Positions 18,594-27,731 of a DNA stretch of 56,793 nucleotides are shown here, piece after piece. The first letter of the stretch is position 1; each line of letters starts with the position of its first letter. The position numbers and the translations under genes are program-made. The notes beneath the pieces were generated by a model. It did no database searches and was not told where the DNA came from. It saw only the letters and a list, made by a program, of their open reading frames with translations. The stretch comes from Thiobacillus sp. (GTDB taxonomy: Bacteria > Pseudomonadota > Gammaproteobacteria > Burkholderiales > Thiobacillaceae): positions 1 through 56,793 of the forward strand of contig JADFDC010000012.1 in assembly GCA_018263115.1 (NCBI GenBank). The letters are read 5' to 3'.

Positions 18594-19226
18594 CTAGCGC
18601 CGCCGCCGGTCTTCCTTCAGGGCTAGTGTCGCGACTTGCACACGGTTCTTGAGCCCCAGTTTTTCCATGATGTTGCGAAGGTGGTTGCGCACGGTGTTTT
18701 CGGAAAGCTTGAGGTTGTAGGCGATCATCTTGTTGCTTTGCCCCTGCTTCACGAATTCAACTATTTCCAGTTCGCGTGGTGTCAGGGCATCCAGCGCGTA
18801 TTGGCCCAATTCGCCCTTGGCCATGCGCTGCATGACATTAAGCGGGAAGCTGCCCTGACCGGCGCAGACGCTGCGGATGGCTGAAAGGACATGATCCGGT
18901 TCGCTGCTTTTGATGACGTAGCCGTCGACTCCTGCGCTAATCGCTTCGGAGATTTCTTCCTCACTATCGGCAATTGTCAGCATGATGACCTTCATTCCTG
19001 CTTCGCGGATGTCGGAAACGAGGTCGAGTCCGTCAGCATCGGGCAGGGAGCGGTCAAGCAATACGATGTCAGCCCGATTGTTGGCAGCCATCCAGGCATT
19101 GAGTGAAGCCGCATCGGCAAACTGCGCGGCCAGCTCCATGTCTTCGGCCTGATTGATTGAATTGGCGGCGCCCATTCTCAACAGGGGGTGATCGTCGACC
19201 ACCACTACCTTTAATGCACTTCCCAT
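18594..19226 (-). CDS. NarL/FixJ-type response regulator
   Basis: A 210-residue two-domain regulator. The receiver domain has the acidic pair at 11-12 (VVVVDDHP), phosphoacceptor Asp58 in DIVLLDRSLPDADG and the conserved Lys in GYVIKSSEPD, so it should be phosphorylated normally. The C-terminal LuxR helix-turn-helix is LTPRELEIVEFVKQGQSNKM and onwards, at about 148-205. No histidine kinase gene is in the window, so its partner is elsewhere. It is read in the same direction as the SDR gene upstream but with 77 bases between, and a GGGAGAG ribosome site precedes its ATG. It borders the CapK-P450 block and could control it, though nothing in the sequence proves this. Confidence 0.9.
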   Translation of the reverse strand: MGSALKVVVVDDHPLLRMGAANSINQAEDMELAAQFADAASLNAWMAANNRADIVLLDRSLPDADGLDLVSDIREAGMKVIMLTIADSEEEISEAISAGVDGYVIKSSEPDHVLSAIRSVCAGQGSFPLNVMQRMAKGELGQYALDALTPRELEIVEFVKQGQSNKMIAYNLKLSENTVRNHLRNIMEKLGLKNRVQVATLALKEDRRRR

Positions 19227-19303
19227 GTCTCTCCCGCGGGTTTTTTTGAATTATGTCTGGTGTAAGTGAATATAGTACAGATGTTCCATCCCGCCAATAC
19301 GGA

Positions 19304-20080
19304 TCAGGTTGGCAGATTTCTCGGCTTGCGGGGTGCTTTTTCGAACAGGCGGTCGTAAATGGGGCGGGGCATACAGCGAAGGAGCGTTGCAACGATTGCC
19401 ATCTGCCAGGGAATCACCCTTTCGGGCTTTCTCTTTTCAATCAGATGGGCAATCTTTTGCGCGGCTTTTTTCGCGGATAATTTGAACGGCATGGGATAAG
19501 GATTGACCTGGGTCATGGGCGTGCTGACATAGCCGGGCAAGACCGAAACCACGCTGATACCCGAGGATTTGAGTTCCAGCCGCAAGGATTCCAGATAAAC
19601 GCGAGCCGCTGCTTTCGAGGCCGAATATGCGCCGCCACCGGGCAGGCCACGAACGCCAGCCACGCTGGCGATGCCGCATAGAACGCCCGCCCCCCTAGCT
19701 TTCATGCCGGCGATGAAGGGGTGGAAAGTGTGCACCAGCCCCATGACGTTGGCGTCCATGACAGCCTGGAAAGCGACCAGGTCCTCATTCACTTCAGTAA
19801 GCGTGCCGACGGAAATGCCCGCGCAGGCAATGACAATATCGGGCGTGCCGGCAGTGTCAATAAAGCTCAATGCGGCTTCTTGCATGGCCTTTACGTTGCG
19901 CACATCGGCGATATAGCAATGCGCGATCAATCCGGACGCAGTGTTTTCGAGTGCGGCGGCCCGCCTGCCGGTCAGGCCGAGAATGGCGCCCTGATTTCCA
20001 TAATGCCGGGCCAGCGCGGCACCCAGCCCGCTAGAGGCGCCGGTGATAAAAACAACCAGTGGCTTATTTGACCGCTGCAA
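19304..20080 (-). CDS. Short-chain dehydrogenase/reductase
   Basis: A classical SDR of about 258 residues. The cofactor loop is ITGASSGLGAALARH near 13-27, and the catalytic Tyr and Lys are in GGGAYSASKAAARVY (Y-x-x-x-K), with the preceding catalytic Ser in GIASVAG. The LPGYVSTPMT segment follows the active site. The only suitable start is TTG at 20080, inside the end of dsbA (17-base overlap). No ATG or GTG lies between it and the cofactor loop, so translation is probably coupled to dsbA. The substrate is not evident. Last gene of the argS-SPOR-dsbA-SDR operon. Confidence 0.85.
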   Translation of the reverse strand: MQRSNKPLVVFITGASSGLGAALARHYGNQGAILGLTGRRAAALENTASGLIAHCYIADVRNVKAMQEAALSFIDTAGTPDIVIACAGISVGTLTEVNEDLVAFQAVMDANVMGLVHTFHPFIAGMKARGAGVLCGIASVAGVRGLPGGGAYSASKAAARVYLESLRLELKSSGISVVSVLPGYVSTPMTQVNPYPMPFKLSAKKAAQKIAHLIEKRKPERVIPWQMAIVATLLRCMPRPIYDRLFEKAPRKPRNLPT

Positions 20081-20786
20081 CGGGCTTGGCGGGCTGCTTG
20101 GCGGTGGCGGATTTTTTGGCGGCGGGTTTAATCTTGACGATGTTGTTGCCGCGCTCCTTGCGCGCGCGCGCGATCAATTCGTCGAGCACTTCAAAAAGAC
20201 GGTCTTCCGTGATCGTCATGGATACAGAGGTCAGGTATTTACCATCCACCAGCAGTGCAGGCACGCCATCCAGTCCCGCCGCCCGCGCGGCTGTAGCGCC
20301 TTTCATGGCCTTGGTCTGAACCGAGAATGAACGGTAAGCGGTCTGGAAGGTGGCTTCGTTCAAACCTTGCCGCTTGACCCATGCCATCAGTTGCGCGTCG
20401 TCATTCAGGTTCAGGTTTTCCTTGTGGTAAGCGTCGAACACCTTGCCATGCAATTTATCCAGCACGCCCATTTCCTGCAGGGTGTAGTAAATCTTGGCGC
20501 CAGGCAGCCAGTTGTCGTTGAATACGGCAGGTACGGGCCTTAACTTGGTATCCGAGGGAAGGTTTTTAGCCCAGGCTTTCAAGCCAGGCTCAAGCTGGTT
20601 GCAGTGCGGGCAGCGATACCAGAAAAATTCTGCGACTTCGATCTGTTTGCCGGTTTCAACCGCCAGGGGTTTTTGCAGTCGTTTAAAATCGGTTCCTTCT
20701 ACTGCGGGATCGGCCGCCAGCGCCACGCCGGAAAAGATGATGGCTGCCAGCATGGCAAATCCGCGATAAATTACTGAAACACGCAT
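20064..20786 (-). CDS. dsbA: Thiol:disulfide interchange protein DsbA
   Basis: Periplasmic oxidase that introduces disulfide bonds into exported proteins. A 240-residue precursor with a signal peptide ending near GVALAADPAV (about residues 21-30), the thioredoxin-fold active site FFWYRCPHCNQLEP with Cys59 and Cys62, and the cis-proline loop GVPALLVDGKYLTS. The Cys-Pro-His-Cys sequence is the DsbA type. An unusual Lys/Ala/Pro-rich tail (KPAAKKSATAKQPAKPV) extends the C-terminus. The ATG and the stop of the upstream SPOR gene share one base (TAATG), so they are coupled. No dsbB is seen here. Confidence 0.95.
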   Translation of the reverse strand: MRVSVIYRGFAMLAAIIFSGVALAADPAVEGTDFKRLQKPLAVETGKQIEVAEFFWYRCPHCNQLEPGLKAWAKNLPSDTKLRPVPAVFNDNWLPGAKIYYTLQEMGVLDKLHGKVFDAYHKENLNLNDDAQLMAWVKRQGLNEATFQTAYRSFSVQTKAMKGATAARAAGLDGVPALLVDGKYLTSVSMTITEDRLFEVLDELIARARKERGNNIVKIKPAAKKSATAKQPAKPVAAVK

Positions 20787-21298
20787 TACGGGGTCTCCTT
20801 GGTAGGGTTTTCAGGCGCAATTTTAATCAACAGGGTATCGATGCTGTTTTGCGTAAGACGCGCACGGGTTTTATTAAGTTCATCCATGCCCTTGAACGGT
20901 CCAATGCGAACCTTGTGCAACTGGATGGCTTCGGCATCTTCCACTTGCATGACGCGGGCCTCAAAACCCAGCAGGGCCAGCCGGGCTTTCATTTCCTCGG
21001 CGTCCGCTATGTTAAGAAAGGCACCCGCTTGCAAATAATATGTCGATTCGGCTTTGGCAGGCGAAGTGTCTTTCGGTGAATCCGCAGGGGCGGTTTCGCC
21101 GGGCAATGTTTTGTAAAAATCGTAGCTGGGTGCTTCCTTGGGGGTGGCCTGACCTTCGGCTGGTGACGTGGGGGTGGTGGGTGGTTCAACAAACGGGTTG
21201 CTGAATCCGATCCAGATTGCAACGGCGAGGGCGAGTCCCAATCCGACGGCAAGGCCAGTCAGAAAACCGTTGAGGAAAGGCCGTTTTGCGGTTGTCAT
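20786..21298 (-). CDS. SPOR-domain inner-membrane protein
   Basis: A 170-residue FtsN-like protein. It has a short cytoplasmic start, one membrane helix (GFLTGLAVGLGLALAVAIWIGF, about 11-32), a Pro/Thr/Ala-rich flexible periplasmic linker, and a C-terminal SPOR domain from about 86 (TYYLQAGAFLNIADAEEMKA) to about 160, which binds denuded peptidoglycan at the division site. It lacks the extended FtsN essential helices, so calling it FtsN would be too strong. It shares a single base with the argS stop and with the dsbA start. This argS-SPOR-dsbA order is common in betaproteobacteria. Confidence 0.88.
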   Translation of the reverse strand: MTTAKRPFLNGFLTGLAVGLGLALAVAIWIGFSNPFVEPPTTPTSPAEGQATPKEAPSYDFYKTLPGETAPADSPKDTSPAKAESTYYLQAGAFLNIADAEEMKARLALLGFEARVMQVEDAEAIQLHKVRIGPFKGMDELNKTRARLTQNSIDTLLIKIAPENPTKETP

Positions 21299-23061
21299 TA
21301 CATTTTCTCGGGCGCGCTGACACCCAGCATCAACAAGCCGTTTGACAGCACCTGGCGGGTGGCGGTGATGAGTGAAAGCCGCGCCAGTTTCAACGCCTCA
21401 TCCTCAACAAGGAATTTTTCCGCGTTGTAATAGGTGTGCAGGTCACCGGCCATGTCTTTCAGATAATAGGCAATCTGATGCGGGGACAGTTCCTTCGCGG
21501 CGGTTTCCAGTATTTCAGGATAGGCCATCAGCCGTTTCATCAAATCCAGTTCATAGGGGGAGGTCAACAAACCGAGATCGACACGGGGCAGGATTGAAAG
21601 GTCTCCTCCCCATTCTGCCAGAACGCTGCATACGCGCGCATGCGCATATTGGATGTAATACACCGGATTGTCGTTGCTTTGCGATTTGGCCAGGTCCAGA
21701 TCGAAATCCAGGTGCTGATCGGATTTGCGCAGCACATAGTAAAAACGCGCCGCGTCGTTGCCGACTTCACTACGCAGCTCGCGCAGGGTGACAAACGAAC
21801 CGGAGCGAGTGGACATCTGTACTTTCTGCCCGCCGCGATACAGCACGGCAAACTGAACAAGTGAAACGACCAGTTTTTCCGCGTCCAGACCCAGCGCGGT
21901 CAGCGCTGCTTTCACGCGGGGAATGTAGCCATGATGGTCTGCGCCCCAGACATCGATGATGCGATCAAAGCCGCGCTCGAATTTGTTGGCGTGATACGCA
22001 ATGTCTGAAGCAAAGTAGGTGAACTCGCCATTGGCGCGCTGCACCACCCGATCCTTTTCGTCGCCGAAAGCCGTGGCCTTGAACCAGCGCGCGCCATCCT
22101 GTTCATAAAGATGGCCGGTGGCTTCCAGTTTTTTTACCACAGCCGCCACCTTTCCGGTATCGAACAGACTCTTTTCCGAGAACCACTCATTGAACGTGAC
22201 GCCGAATTCCAGCAGGTCTTCCTTGCAGTCGGACAGTTGCTCGTTGAGCACGAACCCGTGGAAATAAGCGTAATCGATCCCGAGCAGTTTTTTCGCGGCG
22301 GCGATCAGGCCGTCAAGATGGGCTTCGTTCTGTGCCTTGGCTAGCGGGTCGCCGCCTTCCACCAGTTCGTCATCCGGCCGTGCCGGCACACCGTCGAGAA
22401 TGCGTGAGGGATCGTGCATATAGCGGTCGCCATGTTCCTGCAAAATGGCGCGGGCCATGTCACGTACATAATCGCCCTGATAGGCGTTGGAGGGGAAGGG
22501 AACAAGAATGCCCTGCAATTCCAGATAGCGCAGCCAGGTCGACAGCGCCAGGATATCCATTTGCCGGCCCGCATCATTGACATAGTATTCGCGCGTGACC
22601 GTGTAGCCCGCGGTTTCCAGCACATTGGCGAGACTGGCGCCGTAGGCTGCGCCCCGGCCGTGTCCGACATGCAATGGGCCGGTGGGATTGGCGGAAACAA
22701 ACTCAACTTGTACTGATTGACCTTTGCCCAGATTGCCACGGCCAAATCGTGTTCCCTGTTCATGGATGGCTTGCACGATACCTGTCCATGCAGCAGGCTT
22801 GAGCTTCAGGTTGATGAATCCCGCGCCGGCGATCTCAGCTTTTTCAATGATATTGGAAACAGGCAATGCCCTGACGATCGCCTGGGCCAGTTCACGAGGA
22901 TTTTTCTTCAAGGGTTTGGCCAGCCGCATGGCAATGTTGCACGCGAAATCACCGTGTTCAGCCGATTTCGGGCGTTCCAGTTCGATAACCGCCTGCTGGC
23001 CGGGCAGGATGTCGGCAACCGCCTGTTCCAACAAGTTGGCGAGATGTTCTTTTAAGGTCAT
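21298..23061 (-). CDS. argS: Arginyl-tRNA synthetase
   Basis: Charges tRNA-Arg with arginine. A 587-residue class I synthetase with the N-terminal Arg-tRNA-synthetase additional domain, the HIGH-type motif PTGPLHVGHGRGAAYG near 128-143, the KMSKS-type loop in a shortened form (KVQMSTRSGSF), and the C-terminal DALR anticodon-binding helices ending LLMLGVSAPEKM. The length is normal. First gene of the argS-SPOR-dsbA-SDR operon. The adjacent upstream region up to 23135 shows no other gene. Confidence 0.97.
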   Translation of the reverse strand: MTLKEHLANLLEQAVADILPGQQAVIELERPKSAEHGDFACNIAMRLAKPLKKNPRELAQAIVRALPVSNIIEKAEIAGAGFINLKLKPAAWTGIVQAIHEQGTRFGRGNLGKGQSVQVEFVSANPTGPLHVGHGRGAAYGASLANVLETAGYTVTREYYVNDAGRQMDILALSTWLRYLELQGILVPFPSNAYQGDYVRDMARAILQEHGDRYMHDPSRILDGVPARPDDELVEGGDPLAKAQNEAHLDGLIAAAKKLLGIDYAYFHGFVLNEQLSDCKEDLLEFGVTFNEWFSEKSLFDTGKVAAVVKKLEATGHLYEQDGARWFKATAFGDEKDRVVQRANGEFTYFASDIAYHANKFERGFDRIIDVWGADHHGYIPRVKAALTALGLDAEKLVVSLVQFAVLYRGGQKVQMSTRSGSFVTLRELRSEVGNDAARFYYVLRKSDQHLDFDLDLAKSQSNDNPVYYIQYAHARVCSVLAEWGGDLSILPRVDLGLLTSPYELDLMKRLMAYPEILETAAKELSPHQIAYYLKDMAGDLHTYYNAEKFLVEDEALKLARLSLITATRQVLSNGLLMLGVSAPEKM

Positions 23062-23135
23062 GCGAAATTTACGCCCGGCCGCATTGCATCATGCAGCTAG
23101 GCACGCCTGGAATGTGAGGGCAGATTATACCGCGA

Positions 23136-24038
23136 CTAGAAATTTTGCCCTTTCAGGAAGGTGCTGATGGCATCGGCAGCTTCTTCCGCATACAGATCGC
23201 GGAAGAAATGATCAGCGCCGTCTATGCTGACCAGTTGAACCCGTTTTCCATCGACGTGCGGTTTGGCTTTTTCAGCGACACCGGGCGTGGTGTCATCGGC
23301 CGAGCCGGCGATCACCAGAACGGGCATCGACATTTTTTTCAGCAGACTAAATGTTGCCAGGCGGGAATCGTAGCCATGGTAGGCAACAAGGGTTTCGGCC
23401 GTGGCTTGCGTGTCCTTGCAATACACGACATTGGCCTTTGAAATCTTTTCCTTGCCTTTGCCTGCCTTGATCAGTTTGCGCGCATTGTCCAGAACAGGCG
23501 CCAGCTCCAGGCCAAAGCGTTTTTTGTAATCCGCCGACATTTCGCTTTCACTCCAGGATCCCGGGGCAATGAGGATGGCTGCTTTGACGGCGGCATCAGG
23601 TTTTTCCATGGCATACCACGCTATCTGGTTGCCGCCGCGCGAATGTCCCAGCACTGTGATCTTGCCAACCCCTTTCGATTTCAGCCAGTTGGTCCAGGTA
23701 GCGATTTCACTCACCGCGTCCTCATGCTTGTGAGTTTGCGGCAGCGTGCATTCATGCATGGCGAAAGGCCGATTGTCGGCAGCGTAAGACAGGTTGATGG
23801 ACAGGCTGTTGTAACCCCGGGCCTTCATGTTGTCCTGCAACGTGGACATGATTTCCATGCGGCCATGCGCCAGCGTGCCGTGCGTCATCAGGATCACGCC
23901 GTCCTTCAGGCTTTTGCCATCGGCCATTTCCAGATTTGCTTTAAGCGTCAGGCCCTGATGAGCCGTCGTCACTTCCTCGGCCATGGTGGGCAGACAGAAC
24001 AAAAGTGAAAGCGTGGCGCTTGAAAATATGCGGAACAT
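23136..24038 (-). CDS. Exported alpha/beta hydrolase
   Basis: A 300-residue secreted hydrolase. The ATG at 24038 has a GAGGAG ribosome site; the upstream frame to 24101 adds 21 residues without a signal. From that start the protein begins with a signal peptide (FRIFSSATLSLLFCLPTMAEE). The alpha/beta-hydrolase catalytic triad is visible: nucleophile Ser in VLGHSRGGNQ, acid Asp in VIAGSADDTTP, and His in IDGADHFFRDLY. The LMTHGTLAHG loop gives the oxyanion region. Its substrate is not evident. It may act on esters or lactones in the periplasm. It stands alone, and its stop is about 74 bases before the start of argS on the same strand. Confidence 0.85.
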   Translation of the reverse strand: MFRIFSSATLSLLFCLPTMAEEVTTAHQGLTLKANLEMADGKSLKDGVILMTHGTLAHGRMEIMSTLQDNMKARGYNSLSINLSYAADNRPFAMHECTLPQTHKHEDAVSEIATWTNWLKSKGVGKITVLGHSRGGNQIAWYAMEKPDAAVKAAILIAPGSWSESEMSADYKKRFGLELAPVLDNARKLIKAGKGKEKISKANVVYCKDTQATAETLVAYHGYDSRLATFSLLKKMSMPVLVIAGSADDTTPGVAEKAKPHVDGKRVQLVSIDGADHFFRDLYAEEAADAISTFLKGQNF

Positions 24039-24121
24039 GGTGGTCTCCTCGTGTTTAATGTTCTGTTTATGCGTTATCGACGGCTGGCTTGCAAGTGCCA
24101 TTTCTACCAGAACTCGAGATG

Positions 24122-26290
24122 CTAGTTTTCAACCGGATCCACATCCAGATGCCACCTTATTCCGGCCGCACGCAACGTGTGCAATTGCGGCACCCATTCC
24201 TGCAACGCTTTTTGCAGGCTTCCTCGCGATGTGGACTGGAGCCAGAGCTGGGCACGTTCGAGGCCGGCCTTTTTCAGCATGGGCGCCGGAACCGGCTCGA
24301 ATATCTCGACGTCCGGACTTTCCGGGATAATTTTGCGCGCACGCGCCAGCCAAGCCATTGCCGCGCTCAATTGATGTGCTTCCGCGCGAAGGACTGCCTG
24401 GCGCGAAAATGGCGGCAGCAGGCCCGTCTTCCGCATTGCAAGCTGCGCCTGGGCAAATCCTGCAAAGTCGTGTGTTACCAGATTGGAAAACAAGGGATGA
24501 TCTGGAAAACCTGTCTGGATCAGCACCGTGCCCGGCTTGTCTGCCCGTCCCGCCCGACCAGAAACCTGCATCAGTTGCGCGAACAGCCTTTCTTCCGCAC
24601 GGAAATCCAGGCTGAACAGCGCGCCATCTGCATCCAACGCTATGACCAGGGTGAGATTGGGAAAATCATGGCCCTTGGCAATGAGTTGCGTGCCAACGAT
24701 CAGATCCGCCTCGCCGCTGTGGATGCTGGCCTGCATGGTGTCCCAGCTTCCCTTGCGGCGTGTGCTGTCACGGTCGGCACGAATGATTCTTGCGCTTGGG
24801 AAATGCCGTTCAAGCGCTTCTTCCACCCGTTGCGTACCCTGACCGATGGCACGAATGTCCGGATTGCCGCACGCAGGACAAGCTGCAGGAATGCGTTCCT
24901 CGTGCCCGCAATGATGGCAGCGCAACCGATGTCTCGGCCGATGCAAAGTTAACCTGGCAGAGCAACGCGGACAGGGCGCCACCCAGGCGCAGACCGGGCA
25001 ATGCAGCACGGGTGCATAGCCTCGCCGGTTGATGAAGACCAACGCTTGCTCTCGACGTGAGAGGGTTTCGCCTATTGACTGGATGGCGCGTTGGCTCAGT
25101 CCTTCATCCAGCGGCTGGTTGCGGATGTCGATCAGCGACAGTTTTGGCAAGGAAGCGCCCGTCGCGCGGTCGGGCAGGGTCAGGCGGATGTAGCGCCCGG
25201 TTTCCGCGTTATGCCAGCTTTCCAGACTGGGCGTGGCCGAACCCAACACCACCGGAATGTTTCGCTGGCGGGCGCGAAACACGGCCAGGTCGCGCGCCGA
25301 ATAGCGCAAGCCTTCCTGCTGGGAAAAGGAAGCATCGTGCTCTTCATCGACAATGATCAGCCCCAATCCCGGCATGGGCGTGAACACCGACAGCCGCGTG
25401 CCCAGCACGATGCCCGCCTTGCCTGCCGCGGCCTGTTTCCAGCGAAGCAGGCGCTCGCCTTCCGCCAGCCCGCTATGCAGCACGCTGATCGGCGTTTCTG
25501 GAAATCGCGCGGCCACCCGCTGGGTAAATTGCGGCGTGAGGCCAATTTCCGGCACCAGAATCAGCGCCTGCCTGCCTTGGGACAATGCTTCTTCAACCAG
25601 ACGCAGATACACCTCGGTTTTGCCGCTACCGGTGATGCCATGCAGCAGAAAAGCGGAAAACCCGTCCAGGGCTTGCTTGACCGCCTCGACGGCTGTCTGC
25701 TGTTCCTTAAGCAAGTCGGGGCGGATGATAGGCGTTGCAGCGGGGGCATCTTCATGGATGATGGCCCAGCCTTTTTCCAGCCAGTCCTGAATGACACGCG
25801 GCGCATCGCCGCACAGGCGATTGAGTTCAATTGAATCGGCACTGCCGGTTTTCAGGCGTGCGGCCAGCCGGTGCCTGGCCACGGCGCGAGCGGGCAGGGT
25901 ATCGGGCAATGCTTGCCTGCCTTCCGCTGTCAGCGCGTATTGGAGAACAGGGTTGGGTGTTTCAAATTTCCAGCGCCGCAAGGCGGTAGGCAGGGCGGAC
26001 AGCGCAACCTGGCCGATTGGATAGTGGTAATAACTCGCGCAAAACCTGAACAGGTCGAGTACATCACCAGGTAAAGGTGGCAGCGTGGAATCAATTGCCT
26101 TAAGGGTTTTGAGCTTTTCCTCGGCACAATCCGGCGTATCGGTGATTTCCAGAACGAGCCCGACCAGACTCTTTTTACCGAATGGAACATTCACCCTGCG
26201 GCCAATATCCTCTGCAGAAATACCTGTCACCCGGTAATCAAACAGCCTGGGAAGCGGGACATCCAGCGCTATACGGGCGAATCGGGCCAT
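24122..26290 (-). CDS. priA: Primosomal replication protein N' (PriA helicase)
   Basis: 3'-5' DNA helicase that restarts stalled replication forks by loading DnaB. The 722-residue protein has an N-terminal fork-binding domain (RIALDVPLPRLFDYRV), Walker A GITGSGKTEVYLRLVEEAL, the DEAH-type box IIVDEEHDASF, and the zinc-binding insertion with four CxxC pairs (CPVCAWVAPCPRC, CHHCGHEERIPAACPACG). All expected helicase motifs are present. The start ATG 26290 encodes MARFARIALDV. It reads away from a 305-bp gap that carries DnaA-box-like sites. Confidence 0.97.
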   Translation of the reverse strand: MARFARIALDVPLPRLFDYRVTGISAEDIGRRVNVPFGKKSLVGLVLEITDTPDCAEEKLKTLKAIDSTLPPLPGDVLDLFRFCASYYHYPIGQVALSALPTALRRWKFETPNPVLQYALTAEGRQALPDTLPARAVARHRLAARLKTGSADSIELNRLCGDAPRVIQDWLEKGWAIIHEDAPAATPIIRPDLLKEQQTAVEAVKQALDGFSAFLLHGITGSGKTEVYLRLVEEALSQGRQALILVPEIGLTPQFTQRVAARFPETPISVLHSGLAEGERLLRWKQAAAGKAGIVLGTRLSVFTPMPGLGLIIVDEEHDASFSQQEGLRYSARDLAVFRARQRNIPVVLGSATPSLESWHNAETGRYIRLTLPDRATGASLPKLSLIDIRNQPLDEGLSQRAIQSIGETLSRREQALVFINRRGYAPVLHCPVCAWVAPCPRCSARLTLHRPRHRLRCHHCGHEERIPAACPACGNPDIRAIGQGTQRVEEALERHFPSARIIRADRDSTRRKGSWDTMQASIHSGEADLIVGTQLIAKGHDFPNLTLVIALDADGALFSLDFRAEERLFAQLMQVSGRAGRADKPGTVLIQTGFPDHPLFSNLVTHDFAGFAQAQLAMRKTGLLPPFSRQAVLRAEAHQLSAAMAWLARARKIIPESPDVEIFEPVPAPMLKKAGLERAQLWLQSTSRGSLQKALQEWVPQLHTLRAAGIRWHLDVDPVEN

Positions 26291-26595
26291 TGCTAGTGGA
26301 TAAGTAGGGAAAGTTAGCGTCTGAAGCTGGAGTTTATTCGTGAAATCCCGCGTAAATCTCTATGATTAATAAAGGTTTTGGGGTTGTCCACGATTTCTGT
26401 GGATAATTTTGTGGATGATTGGTCAGAATAACCCCAACAAGGCGTCAATAAGCCAAGATGACGAATCGGTTAAAAAACAGGCGAGACGTTAATTTCTTTT
26501 AAATCAATAAATTGCGCTTTTGCCATGTCTGTCAAGTTCAGTCATTAAAAAATCCTGTCATGCGCCCAAATTGTGCATAAGTAAGCGCTGATGGA
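26291..26595. promoter_or_regulatory. priA-hemE gap with DnaA-box cluster and IHF consensus
   Basis: No gene is seen in these 305 bases. Three reverse-strand DnaA-box matches occur: TTATCCACA (26398-26406, exact consensus), TCATCCACA (26410-26418, one mismatch) and TTATGCACA (26572-26580, fits TTATNCACA). A weaker forward match, TTGTCCACG, is at 26384-26392. Between them is an AT-rich run (26489-26513) and a perfect IHF consensus AATCAATAAATTG at 26502-26514 (WATCAANNNNTTR). This is the anatomy of a replication-origin or DnaA-controlled region. The atp and glm genes at 1-9097 read toward it, which argues against a true chromosomal origin. Confidence 0.55.
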
Positions 26596-27663
26596 TTATT
26601 TTTGATGATATTGACGGCTGGATTTACGGACAGTATTCAACAGTAAGTCCACACTATCTGGTGGAGTAAACTGGTTGATGCCATGGCCCAGATTGAATAC
26701 GTGTCCTGAACCCGCGCCATAACTTTGCAGGATGGATTCCGCTTCCTTGACGATGGCTTCCGGGCTGCCCATCAGACACAGCGGATCGAAATTTCCCTGC
26801 AAGGCAACTTTGTCGCCCACGCGTTTTCTGGCTTCACCGATATTCACCGTCCAGTCCAGCCCCAGCGCATCGCAACCCGTGTCCGCCATGGCTTCCAGCC
26901 ACAGCCCGCCGCCCTTGGTGAACAGAATGCTGGGCACGCGACGACCTTCGTTTTGCTTTTTCAGACCCTCGACCACGCGAGCCATGTAGGGGAGCGAAAA
27001 TTCGCGATAGGCGCGGTGGCTCAGCATGCCGCCCCAGGTATCGAAAATCATTGCTGCCTGCGCACCGGCTTCAATTTGTGCGTTGAGATAATCTGTAACG
27101 GCTTTGGCGTTCACTTCCAGGATGTGGTGCAGCAGATCTGGCCGCTGATACAGCATGGTTTTGACTGTACGAAAATCATCCGAGCCACCGCCCTCCACCA
27201 TGTAGCAGGCCAGTGTGAACGGGCTGCCGGAAAAGCCAATGAGTGGTACGCTGCCGTCCAGCGCTTTTCTGATGCTGCGCACCGCATCCATCACATAGCC
27301 CAGCTTGTCATTGGGGTCCGGTGCTGCCAGGTCGCGAATTGCCCATTCCTCACGCAAGGGGCGTTCGAATCGTGGCCCTTCCCCCTGCGCAAAGTACAAA
27401 CCCAGTCCCATCGCATCCGGCACGGTGAGAATGTCCGAAAACAGGATCGCCGCATCCAGCGGGTAGCGCGCCAGCGGTTGCATGGTCACTTCCGTGGCCA
27501 GATCCGGCGTTTTGCACAAGGTAAGAAAATCACCCGCCCGCGCCCGGGTTGCGTTGTATTCGGGCAAATAGCGTCCGGCCTGGCGCATCAGCCAGCTGGG
27601 GGTGTAGTCAACAGGTTCGCGTAACAGCGCGCGCAGAAAAGTATCGTTCTTGAGGGCAGACAT
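26596..27663 (-). CDS. hemE: Uroporphyrinogen decarboxylase
   Basis: Removes four carboxyl groups from uroporphyrinogen III to give coproporphyrinogen III in heme synthesis. The 355-residue protein starts at ATG 27663 ([14 protein letters not shown]). An upstream ATG would add ten unrelated residues. The substrate-binding signatures [15 protein letters not shown] near the N-terminus and [17 protein letters not shown] in the middle are intact, including the key Arg residues in RQAGR. The C-terminal [19 protein letters not shown] is typical. It stands next to the DnaA-box gap and to priA, a neighbour pairing often seen in betaproteobacteria. Confidence 0.97.
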   Translation of the reverse strand: MSALKNDTFLRALLREPVDYTPSWLMRQAGRYLPEYNATRARAGDFLTLCKTPDLATEVTMQPLARYPLDAAILFSDILTVPDAMGLGLYFAQGEGPRFERPLREEWAIRDLAAPDPNDKLGYVMDAVRSIRKALDGSVPLIGFSGSPFTLACYMVEGGGSDDFRTVKTMLYQRPDLLHHILEVNAKAVTDYLNAQIEAGAQAAMIFDTWGGMLSHRAYREFSLPYMARVVEGLKKQNEGRRVPSILFTKGGGLWLEAMADTGCDALGLDWTVNIGEARKRVGDKVALQGNFDPLCLMGSPEAIVKEAESILQSYGAGSGHVFNLGHGINQFTPPDSVDLLLNTVRKSSRQYHQK

Positions 27664-27699
27664 GGGGCAATGCGGTTGTTGGCAAAACCCCAAGTTTAA

Positions 27700-27723
27700 C
27701 AGGCCGGCCGGAACTCCGGCCTG
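27700..27723 (-). terminator. Strong hairpin, possible weak terminator
   Basis: CAGGCCGG (27700-27707) pairs with CCGGCCTG (27716-27723) around an 8-base loop, just past the stop of the 27732-28313 gene on the reverse strand. The following T-run is broken (TTAAACTT), so it may be a weak terminator or an mRNA 3'-end stabiliser. Confidence 0.5.
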
Positions 27724-27731
27724 CTACGGAA

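Noticed and set aside
20786-21298. Calling the SPOR protein FtsN
   Set aside because: It has a membrane helix and SPOR domain, but the essential FtsN helical segments cannot be identified.
26384-26580. Naming the priA-hemE gap as the chromosomal origin
   Set aside because: The boxes are convincing, but without GC skew or dnaA nearby, and with head-on atp and glm genes, an origin call is not justified.
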